In this document: positions 15,526 through 24,918 of the stretch, piece after piece
Position numbering within the stretch: the first letter of the stretch is position 1
How the letters are laid out: each line of letters starts with the position of its first letter
Origin: Euryarchaeota archaeon UBA556
Lineage (GTDB): Archaea > Thermoplasmatota > Poseidoniia > Poseidoniales > Thalassarchaeaceae
Length of the DNA stretch: 39,150 nt
Assembly: GCA_002494975.1 (NCBI GenBank)
Contig: DADI01000080.1
Location: forward strand, 374 to 39,523
Direction: 5' to 3'
Translations under genes and position numbers: made by a program
The notes under the pieces: model-generated
What the model saw: only the letters and a program-made list of their open reading frames with translations
Databases searched by the model: none
Told to the model about the DNA's origin: nothing

Positions 15526-17573
15526 TTAGATCAAGCCTCCATAAACCTCTCAATAGGCTCGTAGAACAAGGTTTTGTGTTTAATCGAACCGCTCATGTTA
15601 CCGGTGGGGGTTCCCGGAAACGCACAGTAGTGCATATTACAATCAATGGTCGAACTAAAGCAGAATCATTTGAATTTGAATCTCTATCAAGAACTGGAAA
15701 AGGATATGGTTCGATACCGAATTTTACAAAATTATTTGGCAGAGATGAGAAAGTTCAAGATTTACTAGGATTAATTATAAATGGAGAAAATATTTTCTTA
15801 AGCGGTTTACCAGGAATTGGTAAAACAAGTTTAGCCAGAGGGGTAGTTGATGAGGTATTCAATAAAGGTTGGAATGTTCGTTGGGCCACTTGTTATTCGA
15901 ATACAGATGTTTATGATATTTCTAAACAATGGTTAGGGGGTAATCCCCCACGAGATAAACTAGCAATTATTTCACAGTTAGATAAAAACAAAAATCTCTT
16001 AGTGATTGATGAGATTCAAGAGATTCATAATAGACATATCAGTAATCTGAAAGATTTATTATATGAATTAAAAGGAATTAAGGCTTCAATTTTAGTTATT
16101 ATTCGATCTCCTAATCCTTTCTCTTTAATTGAAGGATATTCCGATTTTCGTTTGTCCGGTATATCAGAAAAAGATGGTCGATATTTACTTCCAGAAGATA
16201 TCACTGAAGAAAAGGCTAATCAAATAGTCAAATCGTTGGGTGGACATCCTCTAGCCTTACATCTTTGGAACCCAGAAAGTAAGTTGCCAGAAGAAGTAGA
16301 AGCGGTTCAACAATTTATTGAGTCCACAGTGATTGAAAAATTAAGCACTCATGGAATTTCAACATTGGATGAACTAAGTATTAGCCCGAATCCACTAGAT
16401 GTTGATGAATTATTAAATCCCGAGGGAATATTTGAACTTGATGAATCTGCAATTCTTAGATGGCATAATAAGAAATTTGAGCCACATCATTTAATTAGAA
16501 ATGTACGTAGATTATTTTGGCCCGAAAATCAAATGAAAAATCTTCACAATACTGCAGCAAACAATTGGTCATTAAAAAATGGCCCCAGGGCTCAATGGAT
16601 GGAATCATATCATCGGGTTAAATCTCAGAATTTTGAAAAAGAATGGTTAATTGATAAAATATCACAGATATCTCAAGAAAATACTGCTTCTGCTGCACTA
16701 ATAATTGATGAAGCTTTACGTTTTTCTGAAGATGCCGATTTTCGAATGCAGGCTGTAGATTTAGCCTTTGAGAGGGCGGAATATGATATTGCTGAGGAAC
16801 ATTTGTCTGATGTAGAAATAAGTCCTAAGAAACAACTACTTATGGCACGTTTATCCAGAATTAGAGGGGATGTTGAATCGGCATCTGAGTTAGAGAATCA
16901 GGCAATAAATCAATTGTCTAATTTAGATAAAATAAGATTTCAGGTGTCTGTACTAGTTAGGAAATATGATGATAGATTACCAGGCCCATTAAGTAAATCT
17001 TTGGCAAATGAAATTCTATCAGAAATTAATAATATAATTTTAATAGATATTTCTGATAGAGATAGAAATACTGCCGAACTTTCATTAAACTTATTGAAAC
17101 ATGCGATAGCTTTACAGATTTCTGATCTAAGTTTAGCATCTCAATCTAGGTCAGAGTTAGAAATTATAATGTCAGAAGATGATGAAACTCTCGTAGCCTT
17201 GGATTTACGAACTCGATTAACAATCTCAAACACATCAGAATTATTAGATTCCTCATTAGAATCTATACGATTATTTATTGATAATTGTCCTGATCCATTG
17301 AAGAAAATTAGCCTTATTCATGCAGTACTTGAAAAAACTAGGGGTAATCATCCAGTTTGGGTACAAGAATTACATGACGACTTATTTAACAATCCGTTAA
17401 GGGACGATCTGGCTGCATATCGAAGAATAAATGCTCAATGCTGGTACTGGAGAGGTGTTTTGGATTCTAATTTAAGGCTCTCTTGTTGGCAAGAATCAAT
17501 TCATAGATTCCGTAGTGCTGAATGCACTTTAGCAGCTAATGAATTACTTGACGAATTAACGAGGTCGCTTTAA
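15402..17573 (+). CDS. Winged-helix STAND-type ATPase (signal-transduction NTPase, possible regulator)
   Basis: 723 residues with a multidomain layout. Residues 1-80 form a MarR-like winged helix (LPGLAESLGLVRSSLHKPLNRLVEQGFVF, with a basic wing GGGSRKRTVVHIT). A linker (KLFGRDEKVQDLLGLI) leads into a P-loop ATPase with Walker A GLPGIGKTS (135-143), Walker B NLLVIDE (198-204), a VIIRSP sensor strand and the GGHPLAL motif (280-286), the GxP signature of NB-ARC/STAND ATPases. The remaining 400 residues are helical and repeat-like (for example FRMQAVDLAFERAEYDIAEEHL and RLSRIRGDVESASELENQAI), suggesting a TPR-like sensor. Such proteins switch by nucleotide exchange on ligand binding. Target genes are unknown; uvrC is divergent from it. 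Confidence 0.82.
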   Translation: MLSDTERRILSRLSEFSQDFEKSWDVPRSLSLPGLAESLGLVRSSLHKPLNRLVEQGFVFNRTAHVTGGGSRKRTVVHITINGRTKAESFEFESLSRTGKGYGSIPNFTKLFGRDEKVQDLLGLIINGENIFLSGLPGIGKTSLARGVVDEVFNKGWNVRWATCYSNTDVYDISKQWLGGNPPRDKLAIISQLDKNKNLLVIDEIQEIHNRHISNLKDLLYELKGIKASILVIIRSPNPFSLIEGYSDFRLSGISEKDGRYLLPEDITEEKANQIVKSLGGHPLALHLWNPESKLPEEVEAVQQFIESTVIEKLSTHGISTLDELSISPNPLDVDELLNPEGIFELDESAILRWHNKKFEPHHLIRNVRRLFWPENQMKNLHNTAANNWSLKNGPRAQWMESYHRVKSQNFEKEWLIDKISQISQENTASAALIIDEALRFSEDADFRMQAVDLAFERAEYDIAEEHLSDVEISPKKQLLMARLSRIRGDVESASELENQAINQLSNLDKIRFQVSVLVRKYDDRLPGPLSKSLANEILSEINNIILIDISDRDRNTAELSLNLLKHAIALQISDLSLASQSRSELEIIMSEDDETLVALDLRTRLTISNTSELLDSSLESIRLFIDNCPDPLKKISLIHAVLEKTRGNHPVWVQELHDDLFNNPLRDDLAAYRRINAQCWYWRGVLDSNLRLSCWQESIHRFRSAECTLAANELLDELTRSL

Positions 17574-17807
17574 TCAAATTTCAGCACCAATTAATGTTCT
17601 TGTTTCATAGATTCCTTTAACTGACCTAATTTCTTGTACAATACATTTTGTTAATTCAGATTCATCTTCGGCTTCAACCTTAACGAATAAATCGTGATTT
17701 CCAAATACAATCCATTGTCCTTTAACACACTTTATGTTGCTTACTTCTTCTCGAACTTTAATTTCATACCCTGGTTCAGTGGTTATTAGAATAAATCCGA
17801 CTGCCAT
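17574..17807 (-). CDS. Stand-alone Lrp/AsnC effector (RAM) domain protein, copy 2
   Basis: 77 residues forming only the alpha/beta ligand-binding half of Lrp/AsnC regulators: GFILITTEPGYEIKVREEV, VKGQWIVFGNHDLFVKVEAED and SVKGIYETRTLIGAEI match the beta-alpha-beta-beta-alpha-beta pattern with the conserved G-x-(Y/H)-D turn. No helix-turn-helix is present. Such solitary domains form dimers and octamers that bind amino acids, and they may act alone or by mixing with full-length Lrp proteins. Its ATG is preceded by GGAGG in the end of the upstream copy, from which it is separated by two bases. The two are certainly co-transcribed and probably arose by duplication. Confidence 0.88.
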   Translation of the reverse strand: MAVGFILITTEPGYEIKVREEVSNIKCVKGQWIVFGNHDLFVKVEAEDESELTKCIVQEIRSVKGIYETRTLIGAEI

Positions 17808-17809
17808 TA

Positions 17810-18043
17810 TTATGCCTCCACTGCTATTAATGTCTCAGTTTTCTGAACTCCAGGAATAGATCGCATATTTCCAACTAATGTTTTTGCCATTTCTTTTTCA
17901 TCTTCGAAATCAATTCTTGCTACTAGATCATATTCTCCATATGCTACATGAGTCTCAGTCACACTATCAATTTCTAATAATGCAAGATAAACTTCTAGCT
18001 CTCTTTGAGGTTGGCACTTGAATAAAACGAAAGCGGTACTCAT
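17810..18043 (-). CDS. Stand-alone Lrp/AsnC effector (RAM) domain protein, copy 1
   Basis: 77 residues, the same length as the downstream copy and alignable to it end to end (AFVLFKCQPQRELEVYLAL, THVAYGEYDLVARIDFED, SIPGVQKTETLIAVEA), but clearly diverged, so the duplication is not recent. It has only the Lrp/AsnC effector domain and no DNA-binding part. It is the first gene of the two-gene operon. An AT-rich element (CATAATAAGTG, minus strand) about 40 bases upstream could be the promoter, and GGAG lies before the ATG. Different pocket residues would allow a hetero-oligomer sensing two ligands (inference). Confidence 0.88.
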   Translation of the reverse strand: MSTAFVLFKCQPQRELEVYLALLEIDSVTETHVAYGEYDLVARIDFEDEKEMAKTLVGNMRSIPGVQKTETLIAVEA

Positions 18044-18134
18044 TATCTGATTGTCTCCAATTTAGGACGGCATCAGTTGCACTTATTATGCCTCGTTTGT
18101 TATCGATTACTAACATACTCATTTACCCACCACT

Positions 18135-18142
18135 GATATATG
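18135..18142 (+). promoter_or_regulatory. TATA-like box for the beta-helix surface protein
   Basis: GATATATG at 18135-18142 is centred about 26 bases before the ATG at 18164, the spacing expected for a leaderless archaeal transcript. This supports the downstream ATG over the one at 18140, which lies inside the box. Confidence 0.4.
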
Positions 18143-18163
18143 TTATCGCAGAGCCGTTATACC

Positions 18164-21100
18164 ATGCCTGACAGTCATCGTCATCATCGAAGGCATGCAA
18201 TCATCCTAGTTTCGATCTTCCTTTTATCAACGATTGCTTTAGTACCTATCAGTTCCATTGCAGGTTATTCCAAGACTACTTCAGTATGGAGCGGGACAGT
18301 AAATTTAGTAGATGGTTATACTGTTGAAAGCGGAGATATTTTAATTATTGAGGAAGGTACAATAATTAATCTAGGAGATGATAAAGATATACTAGTCGCT
18401 GGAAGGATAACAGTCGAAGGAACTTCTGCATCCCCAGTCATATTGAATTCAATTATAGGGGACCATGATGGTATTATTTTTAATTCTTCAAGTGATGGTT
18501 TAGGTTCGAAGATTGATAATCTGACAATTAAAAATTCAGAGTATGGAATTACAATTTATGGAAGCGATCCAACAATTAACAACCTAAGAGTGGAGAATGC
18601 AGATTTAGTGGCGATTGATATGTTCGATTCCGCCTCTCCCCGAATTAATAATATTGTAATTGAAGGAGGTGGTCAAGATATTCCATTAACCACCAACTGG
18701 AGAAAAGGCATTGGAATTTCAGTCGGTGCATTTTCTAGCCCAATCATTGATGGCGCAGTTATCAATAATCTTGTTACTCGTGGTTTGAATTACTGGGGTA
18801 ATTCTGGGGGCATAGTATCCAATTTACAGATTAGCAATATTAGTGGTGCTACTACGTCAATATCTGCTGGGATTTGGATTGAAGATTCTCTCCCTCTAGT
18901 ATCAAATTCGAATGTAATACGCTCTGATAATGGTGTTTATGTTAGACATATTACAGAGGGGTGGAATACGAGACCCACATTTACAAATCTAGTAGTTGAA
19001 GATAGTCAATATCGTGGCATAATGATTGAGCAATATAATCATAGCCAGTTCTCTAATTTACCAATGAATGCTATTTTCAATAATTTAGTAATAAGAGGTA
19101 CAGGCGGTGATAATGCAAAGACACCCGGACTTGGCATTGCAGCATTAGATGTGAATACTAGTGGTATTAAGATTGAAGGTGGCTTAATTGAAGATAATCC
19201 AGTAGTTGGTTTTAGAGCCTATATGATAGATTCTTCTATGGTTGTTAATAATTTGACATTATTGAATAATGGCGGTGATGGATTTTCAATCCCCTTGAAT
19301 GATCGCGCTGGTTTATTTTGGAGATCTTCGAATTGGGGTATTTCTGGGCCTCCAACTATCAATGATTTAGTTGTAAGGAACTCCTCTGGCCCTGGGGTTT
19401 TAATGTGGAAAGGTGGAGTCCGTGGAACTAATTGGGAGATAACTGAGAATGGTGCAAGTGGCCTAGATTTTCGAGAATTCCATCCCGATGTTAATGCAAT
19501 TCTTAGTATGAATAATACTGGCCATGGGGTATCAATCAGAGATTCCAGTAATGTGGAGTTAGAATATGTTGTGACTTCAGGAAATGGAGTAGGTTCGTTA
19601 TCTGCAACTCTTGGTTCTGGATTTTATTTTGATGAATCCAATGATGTTGTAAGCGGAGGTAAGAATGTATCTTGCTATATTTGTACATCCATTGATGATA
19701 ATTATGGAGTTACTATTGAAAATAGTATAGATTTACAACTGCATTCTTTAGCAATAATAGATCCGATTAATTCTCCTGCCCTCAGTGTGGACAATTCAGG
19801 TCTCTCTCAGAACGGTAATATAATTTTTAATAATTTGATGGTTAATTCTAATTCAACTGATTCTAATAATTATGCGATCGAATTAAATGATGTCGACGCT
19901 GAGATTTCTAATTTACAAATTAATGGAAATAATAGTGGATTCTTTTGGGATGCAAAAGGTTCGCTTAATTCTTATTTTAATGATAGTACAATCAATTCTC
20001 AGAACACAAATTCTTGTCTTGATTTAGTAGATCACTCAGAGCTATTGGCGAATAATATCGGTTTTCAATGTAATTCTCCCCCAAGTCTTGATTCTAGTGT
20101 TGTAAATATGTCTAATTCATTTTTCCTATCTAATTCAAATAATTCTAATTATTTCTTGATGAAATCTAGTAGCCATTTGAGATGGATTTCATCATCTATG
20201 ATGGATACACCTACATTTGAATCTGTAGATAATATTATTGATGAGATGTGGTATGTAGAAACTCATGTGGTTAATCAATATTTCAATCATATTCCCTTTT
20301 CTTCTGTGAACCTTACTTTCGACCAGTATGAATCTGAGTATTTTGATATATTACCATACGAAGGCGTTGATATTCTCGGTCCATTTATTGGTAAAAAATG
20401 GACTCCTATAAATGGGTGGTCTAATGTAAATAATGTCCACACAGGATGCGATTATGATTCAGTGCATAATGACTCCGAACCCTTTGCATTAGATTCAAAC
20501 AAAGTTGTAACCTGTACTTTGGAAATATCGAATCAACCACCTATTGTTGTGTGGTTATTACCCAGTCCAGATGAGGTTTATGCCAGTGGTTCTGAAGTTA
20601 TTTTTGATGCCAGTCTCTCATGGGATTTAGATAACGAATTAATGACCTATTCTTGGTCGAGTAATATTGATGGAGATATAACTAGTTCATGTGAATTTAA
20701 CGATAATAATTCAATTATTATTGCTAATAATTTAATCCAATGTCTTTCAGATGGAATTCATCAAATCACTCTTGAAATTTGTGATTTGTCGAATAACTGT
20801 GCTTCAGAGCAGCGTTCTATTGAACTGTCAAATAATCCTCCATTGCTTACAGTAGATACTACTCCAGATATTTCGGCTTGGGGTACTCTTTATCTAGGAA
20901 AAACAGCATCAGTCAATATTGATTTAACTGGAACAAATGATCCTGAAAATGATGAATTAACTTGTTGGATAAAAACCTCTTATAATGATACTGAATTATT
21001 TCTTTCTGATTGTCCGGGGCAAATTAACAAAACATTTCCACTTGCACCAAATCAATTTACAGTAACTGTCTATGCTACTGATGGTGTACATTCGCCTGTA

Positions 21101-22810
21101 ACTTGGACATTTAATGTAGAGTTGTTTAACGAATTACCAACTGCTCTTATTGAGATTACAAGAACAGGTGTAAGATCTCAAGATATTTTACTTATCGACG
21201 GTCACAATACCATTGATCCAGAGGGCGACGAGATAAAATTTGAATTTTGGAGTGATATTGATGGACTATTACATTCAGGCATTACTCCTCTTGATTCATT
21301 AGAATGGTCAGGTATGATTTCCAAAGGAAATCACGAAATTACGATGTATGCTAGTGATGACCTACCTAATCATGCGGGTCAATGGACAACTGCCGTAGTA
21401 GATTTAATTGTAGAAAACTCTCCTCCAGTTGCTTTGATTTCATATCCTATTGAGAATTATTCTACTAACTCGGGTCATTTGATATCATTTGATGCAACTG
21501 GCTCTGGTGATTGGGATATAGCTTGTTCTGATTTAGATAATAGTACCGGAATTATCTGCAACTATTTTTCTGATTCTAGTAAAGACCTAGTAAGTGTGTT
21601 ATGGCAAAGCGATTTACTATCTGAGCCAATAGGCAGTGAGTGGAAATTCAAGTCTCGATTACCAGAAGGCAATCATGTAATATCTCTCCATATTGATGAT
21701 GGGGATGGTGGAACTGCCTCTTTCTCAACAACAATTTCTGTCGAGCAATCAGCACCTGTTTTGATTCTCAGTTCTCCCAATGACGGAATTGAGGTTTATT
21801 CTAATTTACCTGTATTATTTGATTTCAGAGATTCATTCGACCCTGATGGCGATGAATTTACAGTTTCCCTATATTCGGGTCTTATGTCTCAACCGATACT
21901 TGAGAATAAGACTAACGAATATTGGTATAATGATTATCTCCCAGCAGGACTTCATGATTTATCATTCGTTTTAACTGACTCAACTGGAAGGACATCTAAC
22001 TATACTCAACAATTAACCGTTTTTGAGACAGGCCCCACTGCTGGAATTAGAGATTATTCTGATGGTCAATATATCCCTCCAGGTAGAGAAATAATTCTAA
22101 ACGCCTCAACCTCATTTGATTATGATAATGATATTATTCTTTATCAATGGAGTTTAGGAGATGGTACCGAAATTGGTGATAAGGAAGAAATTACTGTATC
22201 ATTCCCTCCTGGTCTAGTACAAATTAATCTTCTAGTCAAAGATTCAAGAGGTGAATCCGATGTAACTTCAATTAATCTGACCATAGGTTCTAGCTCTCCG
22301 ATTCTTTATGATTTATCGATTAATCCTAATAATCTAAAGTTCGGTGAGAGTAATCCAATTTTTGTTACTGTTAGATTAGATGATTTAGATGGGACAACTC
22401 AAATGGTCTTTTGTAAATTTAAAGCAGGTGCGGTTGAGCAAGAATTTGAATTAAGAGATGATGGATTAGGAGGAGATTCAATAGCAGGTGATGACATATG
22501 GAGTATACAGACTGCCCTACTAGTCAATGATGGTAGTATTGCTCAAGTTGAGGTATGGGCAATAGACGGTGAAGTAGTCAGCCCAATACTATTTGGACAA
22601 TTACCCATTAAATCAGAAGAAAATAGCAATATAATTTCTTGGTTCCTATCTGGCGGCTTACCATTGTTAGCATTCATGATCACATTATTCCTAGCTATAG
22701 GAATATTATATTCACTAAATCGTCGTAAAGAATTAGCTAAAGATCTCGAAATGATTGAATCATGGTCAACATTTGACCCTAGAGAATTAGATGATGAATT
22801 CAATGAATAA
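18164..22810 (+). CDS. Giant surface protein: beta-helix plus PKD/Ig-like repeats with C-terminal membrane anchor
   Basis: About 1,548 residues. A His/Arg-rich start (MPDSHRHHRRHA) precedes a signal helix (IILVSIFLLSTIALVPIS). Residues up to about 650 repeat short strand-turn units rich in Asn (LRVENADLVAIDMFDSASP, GIKIEGGLIEDNPVVGF), the pattern of a right-handed parallel beta-helix (NosD/pectate-lyase-like). From about 790 onward come Ig/PKD-like repeats with Asp-rich turns (WDLDNE, NDPENDE, DPEGDE, DPDGDE, DYDND). Near the end, DDGLGGDSIAGDDIWS is a common bacterial surface-protein motif. One helix (GGLPLLAFMITLFLAIGIL) and a short acidic tail anchor it. It likely binds polysaccharide or other cells, or forms part of the envelope. 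The start at 18164 is supported by a TATA box. Confidence 0.88.
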   Translation: MPDSHRHHRRHAIILVSIFLLSTIALVPISSIAGYSKTTSVWSGTVNLVDGYTVESGDILIIEEGTIINLGDDKDILVAGRITVEGTSASPVILNSIIGDHDGIIFNSSSDGLGSKIDNLTIKNSEYGITIYGSDPTINNLRVENADLVAIDMFDSASPRINNIVIEGGGQDIPLTTNWRKGIGISVGAFSSPIIDGAVINNLVTRGLNYWGNSGGIVSNLQISNISGATTSISAGIWIEDSLPLVSNSNVIRSDNGVYVRHITEGWNTRPTFTNLVVEDSQYRGIMIEQYNHSQFSNLPMNAIFNNLVIRGTGGDNAKTPGLGIAALDVNTSGIKIEGGLIEDNPVVGFRAYMIDSSMVVNNLTLLNNGGDGFSIPLNDRAGLFWRSSNWGISGPPTINDLVVRNSSGPGVLMWKGGVRGTNWEITENGASGLDFREFHPDVNAILSMNNTGHGVSIRDSSNVELEYVVTSGNGVGSLSATLGSGFYFDESNDVVSGGKNVSCYICTSIDDNYGVTIENSIDLQLHSLAIIDPINSPALSVDNSGLSQNGNIIFNNLMVNSNSTDSNNYAIELNDVDAEISNLQINGNNSGFFWDAKGSLNSYFNDSTINSQNTNSCLDLVDHSELLANNIGFQCNSPPSLDSSVVNMSNSFFLSNSNNSNYFLMKSSSHLRWISSSMMDTPTFESVDNIIDEMWYVETHVVNQYFNHIPFSSVNLTFDQYESEYFDILPYEGVDILGPFIGKKWTPINGWSNVNNVHTGCDYDSVHNDSEPFALDSNKVVTCTLEISNQPPIVVWLLPSPDEVYASGSEVIFDASLSWDLDNELMTYSWSSNIDGDITSSCEFNDNNSIIIANNLIQCLSDGIHQITLEICDLSNNCASEQRSIELSNNPPLLTVDTTPDISAWGTLYLGKTASVNIDLTGTNDPENDELTCWIKTSYNDTELFLSDCPGQINKTFPLAPNQFTVTVYATDGVHSPVTWTFNVELFNELPTALIEITRTGVRSQDILLIDGHNTIDPEGDEIKFEFWSDIDGLLHSGITPLDSLEWSGMISKGNHEITMYASDDLPNHAGQWTTAVVDLIVENSPPVALISYPIENYSTNSGHLISFDATGSGDWDIACSDLDNSTGIICNYFSDSSKDLVSVLWQSDLLSEPIGSEWKFKSRLPEGNHVISLHIDDGDGGTASFSTTISVEQSAPVLILSSPNDGIEVYSNLPVLFDFRDSFDPDGDEFTVSLYSGLMSQPILENKTNEYWYNDYLPAGLHDLSFVLTDSTGRTSNYTQQLTVFETGPTAGIRDYSDGQYIPPGREIILNASTSFDYDNDIILYQWSLGDGTEIGDKEEITVSFPPGLVQINLLVKDSRGESDVTSINLTIGSSSPILYDLSINPNNLKFGESNPIFVTVRLDDLDGTTQMVFCKFKAGAVEQEFELRDDGLGGDSIAGDDIWSIQTALLVNDGSIAQVEVWAIDGEVVSPILFGQLPIKSEENSNIISWFLSGGLPLLAFMITLFLAIGILYSLNRRKELAKDLEMIESWSTFDPRELDDEFNE

Positions 22811-22817
22811 TTTACTT

Positions 22818-23549
22818 TTATTCAGGTCCCCAAGGAGTTTTTTGCTGAGTTAAACCTAATCTGTGCGTAAATAAGAATCTAAGATTTAGTAAACCATCTC
22901 CCCAAGTATTAATCTCTGCTTCTCCAACTCTTGGCCGATAAGGAACACTTACTTCAGCAGTATTTTTCTTACCTAGATATTTACGTGCTCGTATCTTAAA
23001 TTCTTGTGATAGTGGCATTCCATCATGTTTTGGCCTTACTTTTTCATTATCAAATATTGATTTTCTAAATACCCACATCCCACTTTGTGAATCATGTATC
23101 CCATACCAATAAAGAATTGTTGCTGTTGTTGATAATACCCAATTTCCAAACCCATGAAGTCCCGGCATCGAACCTTCTTCGGCCCGTTTTAGCCGGTCAC
23201 AAGAAATCCATTGTAGATTTTCTTCCACTAATTTCTGAACTAAAGATGGAACTTCTTCTCCAGGGTATGTACAATCTGCATCCATTGTTACTATAATCTC
23301 TCCTGGAGCCATAGCAAATCCAGTTTTGTAAGCTCTACCATAACCCTTACGTGGCTCAAGATAAACGGTTGCTCCTTCTTCTTCAGCTAATTCTCTAGTC
23401 TTGTCTGTTGAATTACCATCTATGATTAGAAAATCTAATTTTTCACACCATCCATCTCTAGGTACAGAGCGAATAGTATCTACTATTGCTGCTTCTTCGT
23501 TTCTTGTAGGTATAACTACGGTGACATGTACTGGTAGCGCCTCTGTCAT
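22818..23549 (-). CDS. Family 2 glycosyltransferase (dolichol-phosphate-sugar synthase-like)
   Basis: 243 residues with a GT-A fold. Signatures are VVIPTRNEEAAIVDTI at the start, FLIIDGNSTDKTRELAEEEGA, and the metal-binding DAD in MDADCTYPGEE. The order and the RKGYGRAYKTGFAMAPGEII segment match DPM1-like enzymes, which load a sugar onto a polyprenyl phosphate for use outside the cell. No C-terminal membrane helices are present, so it acts at the inner face of the membrane. It is divergent from a GT4 glycosyltransferase, and both could serve glycosylation of the surface proteins coded nearby (inference). The substrate sugar is unknown. Confidence 0.88.
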   Translation of the reverse strand: MTEALPVHVTVVIPTRNEEAAIVDTIRSVPRDGWCEKLDFLIIDGNSTDKTRELAEEEGATVYLEPRKGYGRAYKTGFAMAPGEIIVTMDADCTYPGEEVPSLVQKLVEENLQWISCDRLKRAEEGSMPGLHGFGNWVLSTTATILYWYGIHDSQSGMWVFRKSIFDNEKVRPKHDGMPLSQEFKIRARKYLGKKNTAEVSVPYRPRVGEAEINTWGDGLLNLRFLFTHRLGLTQQKTPWGPE

Positions 23550-23653
23550 ATTTCTCGTTTAGGCGACCATTGTTAACTCTTTGAATCAAACTGATACGTA
23601 TCCTGTGTCCAATCTCTTGAAAACCGGTTAACTCAACGCAGGCATGGTACAGT

Positions 23654-24862
23654 ATGCACATCGCCATGTTATCTGCTGAATATCCCCCTCGTTGGGGTGG
23701 TATGGGTTCGACTGTATTTCACCTATCATCTGCTCTAGTATCTCGAGGCCATCAAGTGACTATTATTACACGAAATGGCGGAGGTAAGAATATTCCAGAG
23801 GTTGAAGGTATAGAAGTAATTTCAGTAGGGTGGCTAAAATTACCAATGGAATTCACACGTTCTTATGGTCGTTCGGCACTTCGTGCTTTGAAGAAATTAA
23901 ATTTGACAAATCCTATCGATATAGTACACTTACATTGCCCAATGATATCTTGGAACACAAAACAGTTTGATTATTGTAAAAAAAATATTGCACCTATTGT
24001 TTCTTCTTTACATGGTTCTTGGCTTGGTGAGAAAGACGGATTAGTTACTGCTGCAAAACAGAAAGAGGCGGCTGTTTGGGCTAATCCAAATGATTTGGCA
24101 ATTTTATTGACCGCAAAAAGATACGCTGGATATGAGAATGCAGCAGTGGTTAACTCTGATGTATGCGTTGCAAACTCCGAAGCAACTAAAATGGATTTTT
24201 TAACACGTTATTCAGTCCCTGAAAATTGGGATTGTGAAGTTATCCATTGGGGTGTAGATACAGAGATGTTTTATCCTACTGAGTCAGTTGATAATGATTT
24301 GAGAGGACGTTTTGGATGTACTGAAGAAAGCACTTTACTATTAGCAGTAGGCCGTTTAGCGGCTAGAAAAGGGTATGGTTCTCTATTGAAAGCATTTGCA
24401 ATAGTTAACTCTGAGGCGCCAAATTCTAAATTAGTAATAGTTGGAAGAGGTCATCTGAGAGGGCGTCTCTTAAAACAGGCGAATAAACTAGGATTATCGT
24501 CATCAGTTTTTATTGAATCAAGTATGTCATTCTTAGAATTAGCTTCATTATTTAGGAATGCCGATCTAACAATTTATCCATCATACTATGAGGGTCAAGG
24601 ATTAATTCCTCTAGAATCAATGTCGTCAGGTACTCCTGTTGTAACGGTTAATCATGGCCCGTTACCTGAAATGGTTGATTCTACAGTTGGTGCCCTATTT
24701 ACTATGGGTGATATTGATTCAATGGCTTCTACTATTCTTGAAGAGATTAAACATAGAGAATTACTCCACAAGAAAGGACTTGAGGGTCGTAAAAGAGTCA
24801 TTAATAGATTTACATATGAGATTGATGCGGATTATTTTATCAAAATATATAATAGAATTTAA
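23654..24862 (+). CDS. Family 4 glycosyltransferase (group 1)
   Basis: 402 residues with a GT-B fold. The N-terminal domain begins MHIAMLSAEYPPRWGGMGST, typical of GT4 enzymes with the glycine-rich GGMG turn. The C-terminal domain has LLLAVGRLAARKGYGSLLKAF, LVIVGRGHLRGRLLKQA and the nucleotide-sugar motif YPSYYEGQGLIPLESMSSGTPVV, with the E-x7-E-like Glu pair. It transfers a sugar from a nucleotide donor to a lipid, glycan or protein acceptor. The ATG is at 23654. The gap to the divergent GT2 gene is 104 bases and contains two copies of GTTAACTC. An AI-2E-type permease follows in the same direction after 56 bases. Confidence 0.9.
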   Translation: MHIAMLSAEYPPRWGGMGSTVFHLSSALVSRGHQVTIITRNGGGKNIPEVEGIEVISVGWLKLPMEFTRSYGRSALRALKKLNLTNPIDIVHLHCPMISWNTKQFDYCKKNIAPIVSSLHGSWLGEKDGLVTAAKQKEAAVWANPNDLAILLTAKRYAGYENAAVVNSDVCVANSEATKMDFLTRYSVPENWDCEVIHWGVDTEMFYPTESVDNDLRGRFGCTEESTLLLAVGRLAARKGYGSLLKAFAIVNSEAPNSKLVIVGRGHLRGRLLKQANKLGLSSSVFIESSMSFLELASLFRNADLTIYPSYYEGQGLIPLESMSSGTPVVTVNHGPLPEMVDSTVGALFTMGDIDSMASTILEEIKHRELLHKKGLEGRKRVINRFTYEIDADYFIKIYNRI

Positions 24863-24918
24863 TCTATTGTCGGGAAACCCTTCATCAATCAAAACTCCTC
24901 GCAGGGTTGGGGAAGCAC

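Noticed and set aside
18098..18148. Direct repeat TGTTATCG at 18098 and 18141
   Set aside because: Eight bases over 43 positions in AT-rich spacer; no symmetry and no relation to the start sites.
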